This document shows positions 1 to 7,101 of a stretch of 16,390 nucleotides of DNA, piece after piece. The DNA is from an uncultured Clostridium sp. (lineage in GTDB: Bacteria; Bacillota; Clostridia; Lachnospirales; Lachnospiraceae). Under the pieces are notes generated by a model, which saw nothing but the letters and a program-made list of their open reading frames with translations, did no database searches and was not told the DNA's origin. Both the position numbers and the translations under genes were made by a program. Each line of letters starts with the position of its first letter. The stretch's first letter is position 1. Location of the stretch: the NCBI GenBank assembly GCA_902464345.1, contig CABQJA010000036.1, forward strand, positions 1 to 16,390. The letters are read 5' to 3'.

Positions 1-150
1 GAAGGCGACATCTCATATTTAATGCTAAATCCTGCATCCGCTTACAGCCGGAGCGGCGTTGGGCAGAGCTGTCTCTACAAACCGCAACTTGCCAAAGTAA
101 TAAGCTGTGCGAGCTTTCAGCTGCTGCCACACAATAAAAATTAATTTTTT
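1..150. other. Unassigned stretch, possibly a dispersed repeat
   Basis: No gene that I can recognise. One plus-strand frame stays open from base 1 to the TAA at 145-147 (48 codons), but its translation looks like no known C-terminus. The minus strand also has an open frame, whose translation contains KARTAYYFGKLRFVETALPN. It reads like the spurious translations of dispersed non-coding repeats that I associate with Lachnospiraceae genomes, but this is recollection and was not searched. The stretch holds short inverted repeats such as AAGCT/AGCTT around 112-127. An A/T-rich segment at about 131-152 leads into the ptsH promoter and could act as an UP element. Confidence 0.3.
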
Positions 151-162
151 AGAAGAACGTAG

Positions 163-191
163 TTGACAAATATTTTAATATCTTTTATTAT
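163..191 (+). promoter_or_regulatory. Sigma-A-type promoter of ptsH
   Basis: The -35 box TTGACA (163-168) matches consensus perfectly. A 17-bp spacer separates it from the -10 box TATTAT (186-191). An A/T-rich tract lies just upstream. Transcription would start near 198 and give a leader of about 175 nt before ptsH. That leader contains the RAT-like element and the terminator. Confidence 0.8.
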
Positions 192-232
192 GGGAATATA
201 AGCAAGTGATTAACTACATACTCCTATTTGCG

Positions 233-259
233 GGGTGTAACATTGAGTTGGCATAACCC
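233..259 (+). promoter_or_regulatory. RAT-like antiterminator element
   Basis: The two halves GGGTGTAAC (233-241) and GGCATAACCC (250-259) close with a GGGT/ACCC stem and carry the conserved GTGTNAC and GGCATNA-type internal positions. These are typical of ribonucleic antiterminator (RAT) hairpins bound by BglG/LicT/GlcT-family RNA-binding proteins. The element is about 27 nt long and its 3' end (255-259) overlaps the 5' arm of the terminator that follows, which is the expected geometry of mutually exclusive structures. The family is recognised by pattern. Which antiterminator binds it cannot be seen here, because no such gene lies in the window. Confidence 0.6.
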
Positions 260-306
260 GGACATGTGAAGATCTATAAAGATTTTTTTCGTGTCCGGGT
301 TTTTTA
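255..306 (+). terminator. Leader intrinsic terminator upstream of ptsH
   Basis: AACCCGGACA (255-264) pairs perfectly over 10 bp with TGTCCGGGTT (292-301), followed by a T run (to 306). It lies between the promoter and ptsH, so it is a regulated leader terminator and not the end of an upstream gene. Its 5' arm overlaps the RAT-like element. Confidence 0.75.
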
Positions 307-372
307 AACTCTATGAATAAAAATCACGGCATCGTCAAAAACAATAATAGAAAAAGAAGGGAGAAATGAACT

Positions 373-630
373 ATGGTATCATTCAAGTACACAATCACAG
401 ACGAGGTAGGAATCCACGCAAGACCGGCAGGAATCTTAGTAAAAGAGGCTAAGAAATATCCTGCAACCATTACATTAAAGACAGCAAAGGGCAGCGCTGA
501 CGCAAGAAAGCTGATGGCGATCATGGCTCTTGGCGTAAAGCAGAATGATGAAGTGACAGTTGAAGTAGAAGGCGAGAATGAGGAGCAGGCAGCAAAAGAG
601 ATTCAGGCATTTTTTGAAGCAAATTTATAA
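373..630 (+). CDS. ptsH: HPr, phosphocarrier protein of the PTS, lacking Ser46
   Basis: HPr takes the phosphoryl group from enzyme I and passes it to the sugar-specific EIIA domains in the cytoplasm. The 85-residue length is normal. The active-site motif GIHARPAG places the phosphorylated histidine at His15. The alignment with B. subtilis HPr is ungapped from Gly13 to the MxxxxLG segment, and the residue at the regulatory Ser46 position is Lys (ARKLMAIMALG). Phosphorylation by HPr kinase at that site is therefore not possible. The ATG at 373 was chosen because AAGGGAG (357-363) lies 9 nt upstream. An overlapping ATG at 366 is in another frame. ptsI follows 20 nt downstream. Expression is probably controlled by the RAT/terminator leader. 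Confidence 0.96.
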   Translation: MVSFKYTITDEVGIHARPAGILVKEAKKYPATITLKTAKGSADARKLMAIMALGVKQNDEVTVEVEGENEEQAAKEIQAFFEANL

Positions 631-650
631 GCCTGAGAAAGAAGGAGCTT

Positions 651-2264
651 ATGGAAAAGTATACGGGAAAAAAGGTTTTTAATGGGGTTGCAATCGGACC
701 GATTTTCTTCTACTCTAAGGATTTGGGTCAGATTGTGCGAAGACATGTGGAGGATGTTCAGGCAGAACTGGCACGTTATGAGGCGGCCAAGGAGACTGCG
801 ATCGAACAGCTTCAGGAATTATATGAGAAGGCAGTTCAGGAAGTCGGTGAGGTGAACGCACAGGTATTTGAGGTTCACAGTATGCTGCTGGAGGATGATG
901 ATTATAATGATTCAATCACCAATATGATCACATCACAGGAGGTAAATGCAGAGTATGCAGTTGCCATGACCGGAGATCATTTTGCTGAAATGTTTGCGAA
1001 TATGGATGATGAATATTTTCAGGCACGTTCGGCAGATATTAAGGACATTTCCGACCGGGTGGTATCTGTACTGACCGGAAAGGGAAGTACCGGAGAACTG
1101 GGAGCCGAGCCGGTGATCGTGGTTGCTGATGATCTGGCACCAAGTGAAACGGTAAAAATGGATAAGAGCAAGCTTCTGGCATTTGTAACAGAGCATGGTT
1201 CTACGAATTCTCACACCGCGATTCTTGCAAGAACCATGGGGATTCCGGCGCTGATCGGAATTCAGATCCGGAAGGAGTGGAACGGAAAGCTTGCAATTGT
1301 AGATGGTAAAGAGGGAATCCTGTATGTGGATCCGGATGAGACAACGATTCTTGAATATCGGAAACGCAAGGAAGAAGAGGAAGAACGGAATCGTCTTTAC
1401 CAGACCATGAAGGGAAAAGAGACTGTTACACAGTCTGGACAGAAGGTGCATTTATATGCCAATATCGGGAATGTATCGGATCTGGCAACTGTTCTGATGA
1501 ATGATGCAGAAGGAATCGGTCTGTTCCGGAGTGAGTTTATTTATCTGGAGTCCAAGGATTATCCGACAGAGGAAGAGCAGTTCCAGATTTATAAGCGTGT
1601 GGCAGAGACCATGGCCGGCAAGAAGGTCATTATCCGTACACTGGATATCGGGGCCGATAAGCAGGTGGATTATTTTGATCTGGATAAGGAGGATAACCCG
1701 GCGCTTGGCTTCCGGGCAATCAGAATCTGTCTGTCCAGACCGGAAATATTTAAGACACAGCTCCGTGCATTGTTCCGTGCCAGCGCATTCGGAAATATTG
1801 CCATTATGTATCCGATGATCACTTCGGTAGAAGAAGTAGAGCAGATTAAGGAGATTTCTGCACAGGTGAAGGAAGAGCTGCGGGCAGCAGGCGTTCCGAT
1901 CGGGGAAGTAGAGGAAGGAATCATGATCGAGACACCGGCAGCGGCGATCATCAGCGATCAGCTTGCAAAGCATGTAGATTTCTTCAGTATCGGAACGAAT
2001 GACCTGACCCAGTACACACTGGCCATCGACCGTCAGAATCCGAAGCTGGATGCATTCTATAATCCGCATCATGAGGCAATTCTCCGACTGATCCGTATGG
2101 TTGCAAAGAATGCACATGAGGCAGGCATCTGGGCCGGTATCTGCGGAGAGCTGGGTGCTGATATGGAATTGACAGAGACATTCCTGGAAATGGGAATTGA
2201 TGAATTATCGGTATCTCCCGGATGTGTACTTCCAATCCGCCAGATTATCCGGGACGCAAAATAA
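651..2264 (+). CDS. ptsI: PTS enzyme I (phosphoenolpyruvate-protein phosphotransferase)
   Basis: Enzyme I autophosphorylates from phosphoenolpyruvate and donates the phosphate to HPr. The product of 537 residues is slightly shorter than the usual 570 or so. The N-terminal HPr-binding/phosphohistidine part carries GSTNSHTAILAR with the active His at about residue 188. The C-terminal PEP-binding TIM barrel shows GLFRSEF (291-297), IRTLDIGADK (328-337), FFSIGTNDLTQYT (444-456) and the catalytic Cys in ICGELGAD (Cys498). GAAGGAG just before the ATG serves as the ribosome binding site, although its spacing to the ATG is short. The gene follows ptsH by 20 nt and is followed by a HAD phosphatase 20 nt downstream, consistent with one transcript. 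Confidence 0.96.
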   Translation: MEKYTGKKVFNGVAIGPIFFYSKDLGQIVRRHVEDVQAELARYEAAKETAIEQLQELYEKAVQEVGEVNAQVFEVHSMLLEDDDYNDSITNMITSQEVNAEYAVAMTGDHFAEMFANMDDEYFQARSADIKDISDRVVSVLTGKGSTGELGAEPVIVVADDLAPSETVKMDKSKLLAFVTEHGSTNSHTAILARTMGIPALIGIQIRKEWNGKLAIVDGKEGILYVDPDETTILEYRKRKEEEEERNRLYQTMKGKETVTQSGQKVHLYANIGNVSDLATVLMNDAEGIGLFRSEFIYLESKDYPTEEEQFQIYKRVAETMAGKKVIIRTLDIGADKQVDYFDLDKEDNPALGFRAIRICLSRPEIFKTQLRALFRASAFGNIAIMYPMITSVEEVEQIKEISAQVKEELRAAGVPIGEVEEGIMIETPAAAIISDQLAKHVDFFSIGTNDLTQYTLAIDRQNPKLDAFYNPHHEAILRLIRMVAKNAHEAGIWAGICGELGADMELTETFLEMGIDELSVSPGCVLPIRQIIRDAK

Positions 2265-2284
2265 AATAATAGAGGATAAATGAT

Positions 2285-3100
2285 ATGAGTAAATTGGTAT
2301 TTTTTGACATTGATGGAACTTTACTGGACTCTGAAATGCAGGTGCCGGAAAGCACAATGCAGGCTCTGCATCGGTTAAAGGAGAATGGACATAAAATCGC
2401 GATTTGCAGTGGCAGACCGTACTCGATCATTTATCCTTTTTTATTGGAGCTGGGGTTTGATGGCGTTGTGGCATCTGCCGGTGCTTATATCCGGAAAGGA
2501 AATGACGTGATCTATCATAGTACACTGGAGCAGTCAAAGCTGCAGGAGCTGGTGGATCTGTTTGATCGTCATGGGGCGGCTTATTTTCTGCAGGGATATC
2601 CGGGACGTTTCCTGACCGCTGCAAGCAATGCGGTTATGGCACAGGCATTGTCAGGCGGAAAGACGGCCAACAGTATCCGGAAGGATATGGTGGTGTGCGA
2701 GAACCCGGCTGTAATAAAGGATCTGGAATGTGGTGTATATTTCCATGCGGATGCGACTGTGGATGAGTTACAGAAGGAGCTGGATGCGAGGACTGATGGA
2801 TATTTTAAGCTGACAGGCTGCAGCTTTGGTGACGATATTATTTATTCTGGCGAGATGACGAAGCGGGGAGTGAATAAGGCTACCGGAATGCAGAGGCTGC
2901 TTGATTCCATGGGACTGAGCAGGGAAGACTCGGTGGCATTCGGTGATGGTTCCAATGATTATGAGATGATTGAATATGCAGAGACCGGAGTTGTAATGGG
3001 CAACGGTCTGCCGGGCTTAAAAGCACAGGCAGATTATGTTACTACGGATATTCATGCGGATGGTATCTGGAATGGACTGAAACATCTGAATTTGATCTAG
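2285..3100 (+). CDS. Cof-type HAD-superfamily phosphatase
   Basis: A 271-residue HAD hydrolase of the Cof/IIB type, normally a cytoplasmic phosphatase acting on sugar phosphates or cofactor phosphates such as FMN or PLP. Visible motifs: motif I FFDIDGTLLD (nucleophile Asp8, acid/base Asp10), motif II CSGRP (Ser42), a C2-type cap at about residues 85-185, motif III lysine in MTKRGVNKATG (about 193-198) and motif IV FGDGSNDYEM (Asp221, Asp225). It starts 20 nt after ptsI with a GAGG ribosome binding site, so it is probably cotranscribed. The PTS context suggests dephosphorylation of sugar phosphates, but the substrate cannot be read from sequence. Its stop lies only 8 bp from the stop of the convergent MATE gene, and I see no terminator between them. 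Confidence 0.9.
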   Translation: MSKLVFFDIDGTLLDSEMQVPESTMQALHRLKENGHKIAICSGRPYSIIYPFLLELGFDGVVASAGAYIRKGNDVIYHSTLEQSKLQELVDLFDRHGAAYFLQGYPGRFLTAASNAVMAQALSGGKTANSIRKDMVVCENPAVIKDLECGVYFHADATVDELQKELDARTDGYFKLTGCSFGDDIIYSGEMTKRGVNKATGMQRLLDSMGLSREDSVAFGDGSNDYEMIEYAETGVVMGNGLPGLKAQADYVTTDIHADGIWNGLKHLNLI

Positions 3101-3108
3101 TATTATTC

Positions 3109-4434
3109 TTATTTTCCATATTTTTTCCATATAATGAGTGAAAGGATGGCGGTCAGGAGCTCTGTGACAGGGAAGGACCACCAGACTCCGGTTGCTCCGG
3201 CAAGCCGGCTTAAAAGAAAGGCTGCGGGCAGCATAATAATGATATAACGGGACAGGGAGATCAACAGGGATGGAAGCCCCTTTCCCAATCCTTCCAGGGC
3301 ACCGGAGCAGGTGACAGAGATGCCCGATATAATGAATCCGAAGCTGATGATCCGGAGGGCTTTTGCACCGGTGGAAACAACGTCCGGATTCTGGGCGAAC
3401 AGGCCGAAGATCTGCTGAGGCAGAATCAGGGACAGGGCGGTTCCGACTGCCATAATACCCATGATCAGGATCAGAGAGGTCCGGAAAATCTGCTGTACCC
3501 GCTTCGTCTCACCGGCACCGGAATTATAGCCGACCAGTGGACGGATGCCCTGTACCATGCCGTTTGCGGTCAGGTAGATAAAGGTCTGTAACTTATAATA
3601 AATACCGAGAATCAGTACATATTGTCCGGAAAATGCGGTCAGAATCTGATTTAATACGGAAACCTGAACGGAAGGCAGAGCGGTATTCAGGGTGGCTGGG
3701 ATTCCGACCTGATATAAACGGCTGATCAGAGACGGTCTCCATTTCAGATATTTTGGATGTGCATGAACCGGGATCGGGCGCAATGCCAGGATAATAAGAT
3801 AGATTAAAAGGGTCAGACACTGGCCAATGCCTGTGGCATAAGCGGCACCCCGGATACCCATGGCCGGAAAAGGACCGATTCCGAAGATCATAAGCGGATC
3901 CAGGATAATATTGGTAACACAGCCGCAGATCATACTGAACATAGAAACCTTCATTTTTCCCACTGCCTGAAACAGCTTTTCGTAACAGATTCCGACATTT
4001 ACAAATACTGAAAAAAGAAAGACGCGTCTGGAATAGGTCAGTGCCAGATCCAGGATATCGGCATCTGAGGTAAACATGCGCAGGAATGCAGGCATGATCA
4101 GGATACAGATAATGGTTAACAATATGCCGTGAATGAGGCTGAGCAGAACACCGAAGCTGGCGGAGGTATCTGCGTCCTCCTGTTTCTCGGCACCCAGGAA
4201 ATAAGCAATACTGGCATTAACACCGACACCGAAGCCGATGGCAATGGCATTGATCATATTCTGAATCGGAAAGACAAGGGATAGTGCGGTCATGGCTTCA
4301 TCACTGATCTTGGCAACGAAATAACTGTCAACGATATTATAAAGCGAATTCACTGCCATGGAGATCACCATAGGAAGCGCCATGGATAGAATCAGCGGCA
4401 GGATCTTGCGTTCTTTCATAAATGTCTGGTTCAT
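3109..4434 (-). CDS. MATE-family multidrug/Na+ antiporter
   Basis: A 441-residue integral membrane protein with about 12 hydrophobic segments in two similar halves, typical of the MATE (DinF/NorM) family that exports drugs or metabolites in exchange for Na+ or H+. Family features include an N-terminal LILSMALPMVISMAVNSLYN segment, a first repeat with GFGVGVNASIAYFLGA, and NGMVQGIRPLVGYNSGAG opening the second half. The frame stays open 11 codons further upstream, but the ATG at 4434 (MNQTFMKERK) is preferred because AGAAAGGAA lies just upstream and the longer version would translate through the leader hairpin. The substrate is unknown. The gene has its own promoter overlapping the stop of the upstream S66 peptidase gene, plus a leader attenuator. 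Confidence 0.9.
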   Translation of the reverse strand: MNQTFMKERKILPLILSMALPMVISMAVNSLYNIVDSYFVAKISDEAMTALSLVFPIQNMINAIAIGFGVGVNASIAYFLGAEKQEDADTSASFGVLLSLIHGILLTIICILIMPAFLRMFTSDADILDLALTYSRRVFLFSVFVNVGICYEKLFQAVGKMKVSMFSMICGCVTNIILDPLMIFGIGPFPAMGIRGAAYATGIGQCLTLLIYLIILALRPIPVHAHPKYLKWRPSLISRLYQVGIPATLNTALPSVQVSVLNQILTAFSGQYVLILGIYYKLQTFIYLTANGMVQGIRPLVGYNSGAGETKRVQQIFRTSLILIMGIMAVGTALSLILPQQIFGLFAQNPDVVSTGAKALRIISFGFIISGISVTCSGALEGLGKGLPSLLISLSRYIIIMLPAAFLLSRLAGATGVWWSFPVTELLTAILSLIIWKKYGK

Positions 4435-4450
4435 AAAAATTCCTTTCTGT

Positions 4451-4512
4451 CGGGCATAAAAAAACACATAACAGATTGACTGTTATGTGGCGAAAAGATG
4501 GCACAATGCCCG
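4451..4512 (-). promoter_or_regulatory. Candidate structured leader RNA enclosing the MATE attenuator
   Basis: On the minus strand CGGGCAT (4512-4506) is a perfect 7-base complement of ATGCCCG (4457-4451). The two arms enclose the terminator hairpin and its T tract. The downstream arm starts right after the T run and lies just ahead of the ribosome binding site. This nesting suggests a regulated RNA, but it matches no riboswitch class that I recognise. A chance match of 7 bases is possible. Confidence 0.35.
4458..4489 (-). terminator. Leader attenuator/terminator of the MATE gene
   Basis: A perfect 10-bp inverted repeat, CACATAACAG (4465-4474) and CTGTTATGTG (4480-4489), with a 5-nt loop. 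Read on the minus strand it is followed directly by seven T (4464-4458), which makes an intrinsic terminator. It lies between the MATE promoter (4544-4572) and the MATE start codon (4434), so it would stop transcription inside the leader unless prevented. The palindrome could instead be an operator for a DNA-binding repressor. Confidence 0.65.
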
Positions 4513-4543
4513 GAAAAATCCACAAATGGTTTTAACAATAGTC

Positions 4544-4572
4544 AGACTAGCAGAGAAAGTGCTATTTGTCAA
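4544..4572 (-). promoter_or_regulatory. Promoter of the MATE gene
   Basis: On the minus strand a perfect TTGACA (4572-4567) is followed after 17 bp by TAGTCT (4549-4544), a weak -10 box. The -35 box overlaps the TGA stop codon of the S66 peptidase gene. Transcription would start near 4537 and give a leader of about 100 nt. Confidence 0.55.
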
Positions 4573-5414
4573 CACAATTCATAGTAAGAACCAATGCGGA
4601 TCGCACGGGCATCGGAGCCGTGACCGATCTCTGCGGTTTTAGCAATCGGCACCTGTGGACCGGCGAAGTTACGGACCAGAGTCGGCATGTCCGGGACATA
4701 GCCATGACGTTCCATGGTTGTGAAAGTGCCGAGCAGGATTCCGTTCACAGCCCGGAAGGCACCCAGTTGCTCCAGCTGACTTAAATAAGTGATCATCTGT
4801 GGGATTCTGCCACCCAGAGCCTCCAGCAGTAGGATTTTACCATTCAAATCCGGAAAATAAGGAGTCCCTGCGAGCTTCAGAAAACAGCGGATATTTCCGC
4901 CGACAACAGTGCCGGACATAGAAGTACCCTGCAGAAAGTCATAGGAAAAATGGAATAGCTCCTCTTCATTCCGGAAACGAGCCTGTTGTAAGGAAGCATT
5001 TTCTCCAATCAGATTCCGGATCTGGTAAAGGACGGAAGGTTTCCCTGCCCGGGTATAAATCGCATTGATAACGGTTGTCAGGTCGCTATAGCCCCAGAAG
5101 GTGGCGGAACTTTCCCGAATCTCGTTATAATTCAGGTGGATGAGAACCTCATTTGCCATATCTCCACCGGAAATATCATAGATATTCCGCATTTCCGGAT
5201 CATTGAAAAGCTGCATGAGGGCATCGCCGCGTTCTGTTCCACTGCCGGACAGACCACATTCATCTGAGAAAAGATATGGACTGCAGACAGACTCCTGCCC
5301 CAGATTACGGAGGGTCTGCTGTAGAGCAGCAAGCTCCGGAAGGAAGCTTACCGGGTGTGGGTTGGAGCAGGCGGTAATACCGACCTTAATGGGAGAAACA
5401 GTCTGTGAAATCAA
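4569..5414 (-). CDS. Peptidase family S66 (LD-carboxypeptidase / MccF-like)
   Basis: S66 enzymes are Ser-Glu-His hydrolases. LdcA trims the terminal D-Ala from murein tetrapeptides in cell-wall recycling, and MccF cleaves microcin C. With the start used here (281 residues), the nucleophile Ser is at about residue 110 in FWGYSDLTT, the Glu at about 198 in ILLLEALGG and the His at about 265 in EIGHGSDAR. The order and spacing fit the family. I chose the TTG at 5414 because GAGGTG lies 7 nt upstream and the product starts just before the KVGITACSNP strand. ATG codons up to 5447 in the same frame lack a clear ribosome binding site. There is no obvious signal peptide, so it is probably cytoplasmic. 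Which substrate class it serves is not resolved. Confidence 0.8.
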   Translation of the reverse strand: MISQTVSPIKVGITACSNPHPVSFLPELAALQQTLRNLGQESVCSPYLFSDECGLSGSGTERGDALMQLFNDPEMRNIYDISGGDMANEVLIHLNYNEIRESSATFWGYSDLTTVINAIYTRAGKPSVLYQIRNLIGENASLQQARFRNEEELFHFSYDFLQGTSMSGTVVGGNIRCFLKLAGTPYFPDLNGKILLLEALGGRIPQMITYLSQLEQLGAFRAVNGILLGTFTTMERHGYVPDMPTLVRNFAGPQVPIAKTAEIGHGSDARAIRIGSYYELC

Positions 5415-5552
5415 AATCCGGCACCTCATTTCTATCATAGTAAACATAATAATCGGAGAAATAAATCTTTGTCTGTAAACAAGCGTAGCATAGACGTACT
5501 ATAAATTCAATCCAAACAAAAATGAAGAAAAACTGACAGATCGGAGAATGAA

Positions 5553-5580
5553 TTGACACAAGGATGGAATATGCTATATT
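5553..5580 (+). promoter_or_regulatory. Promoter of the lipoprotein gene
   Basis: TTGACA (5553-5558) is followed after 16 bp by TATATT (5575-5580), with a TGC extension (5572-5574) that makes an extended -10. It lies 65 bp upstream of the lipoprotein start, in the divergent intergenic region shared with the S66 gene. Confidence 0.75.
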
Positions 5581-5644
5581 GGAATTATGAGAATGTGTAG
5601 ATTGGGAGTGTTAATATTCTGACAAGAGAAAGGGAGGATTTCGT

Positions 5645-6352
5645 ATGGGAAGAATTAAACTTTTTAAGAAGACAGTGATAGCCGGAATGCTGATGGCCGG
5701 TATGGGAATGTTGGGAGCCTGCGGTCTTAGATCGGTGCCGTCACATATGGATAAGGTAGGAAATGGAGAAATTGCCACAGTATCCACCAGCGCAGAAATA
5801 ACTTCTGAAGCTTCGGAAAGCGAGGAGAGCAGTAAAACAGAAACTTCTACAGAAACGATAACAGAAGATGTTGCTGCAATTACGGAGGATGATCTGCGCC
5901 GTCTGATTGCCGGAAATATAAAATGCAATGCATGGTTTGGTTATAGCAGCCTGCCGACAGATCCATCGGCAGATTTATCACAGAGCGGAAGGCAGATAGA
6001 TACGAACTATTTTGCGGATTATGCATCTTTTGAGGAGTATATCCGTTCTATTTATTGTAAACAGGAAGCAGACCGTCTGTTATACAACTTTCCGGAGGAA
6101 GGAGTACAGAAATATTATGATCAGGATGGCATGCTGTATCTGGATATAAATTATGATGGTGCGAAGGGATATTATGTAGACTGGAGTGATTATGCATTAA
6201 CGATTGACTCCGTAGAGGGCAACCTGTGTACCTTTACGGCAACGGCTACGGTGGAATGGCCGGCAGATGAACCGCAGAAAGAACCATATCCCGTAACACA
6301 AACGGCAATATTCGAGGATGGACGATGGGTGTTGACAGAGTTATTTGAATAA
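5645..6352 (+). CDS. Lipoprotein, possibly with an IseA-like domain
   Basis: A 235-residue exported lipoprotein. The N-terminus has a basic n-region (RIKLFKK), a hydrophobic core and the lipobox LGAC with the lipidated cysteine at 26. A Ser/Thr/Glu-rich linker at about residues 46-80 would hold the domain away from the membrane. The C-terminal part (about 85-235) has an aromatic start (NAWFGYSSLPTD), a helix-like FEEYIRSIYCKQEADRLLYN, a DGMLYLDINYDGAKGYY strand region and a final DGRWVLTEL. This arrangement reminds me of IseA (YoeB)-type DL-endopeptidase inhibitors, which moderate cell-wall hydrolases. That is an inference from pattern. The start has AGGGAGG upstream and its own promoter. The divergent S66 neighbour also points to the wall. 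Confidence 0.75.
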   Translation: MGRIKLFKKTVIAGMLMAGMGMLGACGLRSVPSHMDKVGNGEIATVSTSAEITSEASESEESSKTETSTETITEDVAAITEDDLRRLIAGNIKCNAWFGYSSLPTDPSADLSQSGRQIDTNYFADYASFEEYIRSIYCKQEADRLLYNFPEEGVQKYYDQDGMLYLDINYDGAKGYYVDWSDYALTIDSVEGNLCTFTATATVEWPADEPQKEPYPVTQTAIFEDGRWVLTELFE

Positions 6353-6380
6353 GAAATCAGATGAGGAATCAGACCCGTAC

Positions 6381-6409
6381 TTTACAAGCATGCTAAAAAA
6401 GGGTAAGAT
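6381..6409 (+). promoter_or_regulatory. Promoter of the phosphoribosyltransferase-like gene
   Basis: TTTACA (6381-6386), a 17-bp spacer, then TAAGAT (6404-6409). It lies in the 95-bp gap after the lipoprotein stop and about 39 bp ahead of the next start codon, so the two genes need not be cotranscribed. Confidence 0.6.
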
Positions 6410-6447
6410 AGAACTTAATCAATTAAAAAATCAGGGAGGGTTATTTT

Positions 6448-7089
6448 ATGGAAGACCAGGTAATGAAAGTATATTCGCAATATAGCAACTTATTGTCAGT
6501 AAAGATTATGCCGGGACATTTTGCAACGAATCATTCCCATATTAACTACTATATGGATATGACAACGTTGAAGACCAGACAGAAGGAAGCGCAGGCAGCG
6601 GCGAAAGCAATCGTACATGAATATGTAACAAGTACAGTCGTAGATACGATCGTATGTATGGATGGTACAGAGGTTGTCGGAGCGTATCTGGCAGAGGAGC
6701 TGACGGCAGCCGGATTCATGTCAATGAATGCGCATCAGACGATTTATGTAGTATCACCGGAGCTGAACTCCATGGGTCAGTTGGTATTCCGTGATAATCT
6801 GCAACCGATGATCCGTGGTAAGCATGTACTGCTTCTTCTGGCAACGGCAACTACCGGACGTACCATTGAGCGGGCACTGGAATGTATAGAATACTATGGC
6901 GGAAGCGTGGCAGGTGTATCTGCATTGTTCTCCGCAACCGAAGAAATCGACGGAAAGGAAATCCATTCCATCTTCAAGATGTCCGACTTCCCGGAATACA
7001 AAACCTATCAGCATAACGAATGCCCATACTGCAAAGCAGGCCAGAAAATAGACGCCATCGTCAACAGCTATGGATACATGAAACTATGA
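6448..7089 (+). CDS. Orotate phosphoribosyltransferase-like protein with altered PRPP loop
   Basis: A 213-residue protein with the fold order of type I phosphoribosyltransferases: a hood-like N-terminus (HINYYMDMTTLKTR, 31-44), a VVDTIVCMDGTEVVGAYLAEEL segment at 64-85 that corresponds to the beta strand and PPi loop, and the PRPP loop region VLLLLATATTGRT (127-139). Canonical enzymes have two acidic residues four and three positions before the first T of TTG. Here these are Leu131 and Ala132. The C-terminus carries a CPYC pair (192-195). Annotation as orotate phosphoribosyltransferase is plausible by homology, but catalysis is doubtful because the acidic pair is gone. A nucleotide-sensing or altered-substrate role is possible. 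GGGAGG upstream supports the ATG. It is followed by a strong terminator. Confidence 0.75.
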   Translation: MEDQVMKVYSQYSNLLSVKIMPGHFATNHSHINYYMDMTTLKTRQKEAQAAAKAIVHEYVTSTVVDTIVCMDGTEVVGAYLAEELTAAGFMSMNAHQTIYVVSPELNSMGQLVFRDNLQPMIRGKHVLLLLATATTGRTIERALECIEYYGGSVAGVSALFSATEEIDGKEIHSIFKMSDFPEYKTYQHNECPYCKAGQKIDAIVNSYGYMKL

Positions 7090-7101
7090 GCCTTGCAAGG
7101 A

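Noticed and set aside
933..2117. Long minus-strand open frames under ptsI (933-1451 and 1452-2117).
   Set aside because: They are shadows of ptsI. They show no recognisable domain, and the translations are Cys/His/Arg-rich as expected from antisense reading.
3101..3108. A terminator between the convergent HAD and MATE genes.
   Set aside because: Only 8 bp separate the stop codons, and I see no hairpin with a T run within or right around it.
4435..4467. The longer start of the MATE protein (MFFYARQKG...).
   Set aside because: It would begin within the leader terminator hairpin and has no ribosome binding site. The ATG at 4434 has AGAAAGGAA just upstream.
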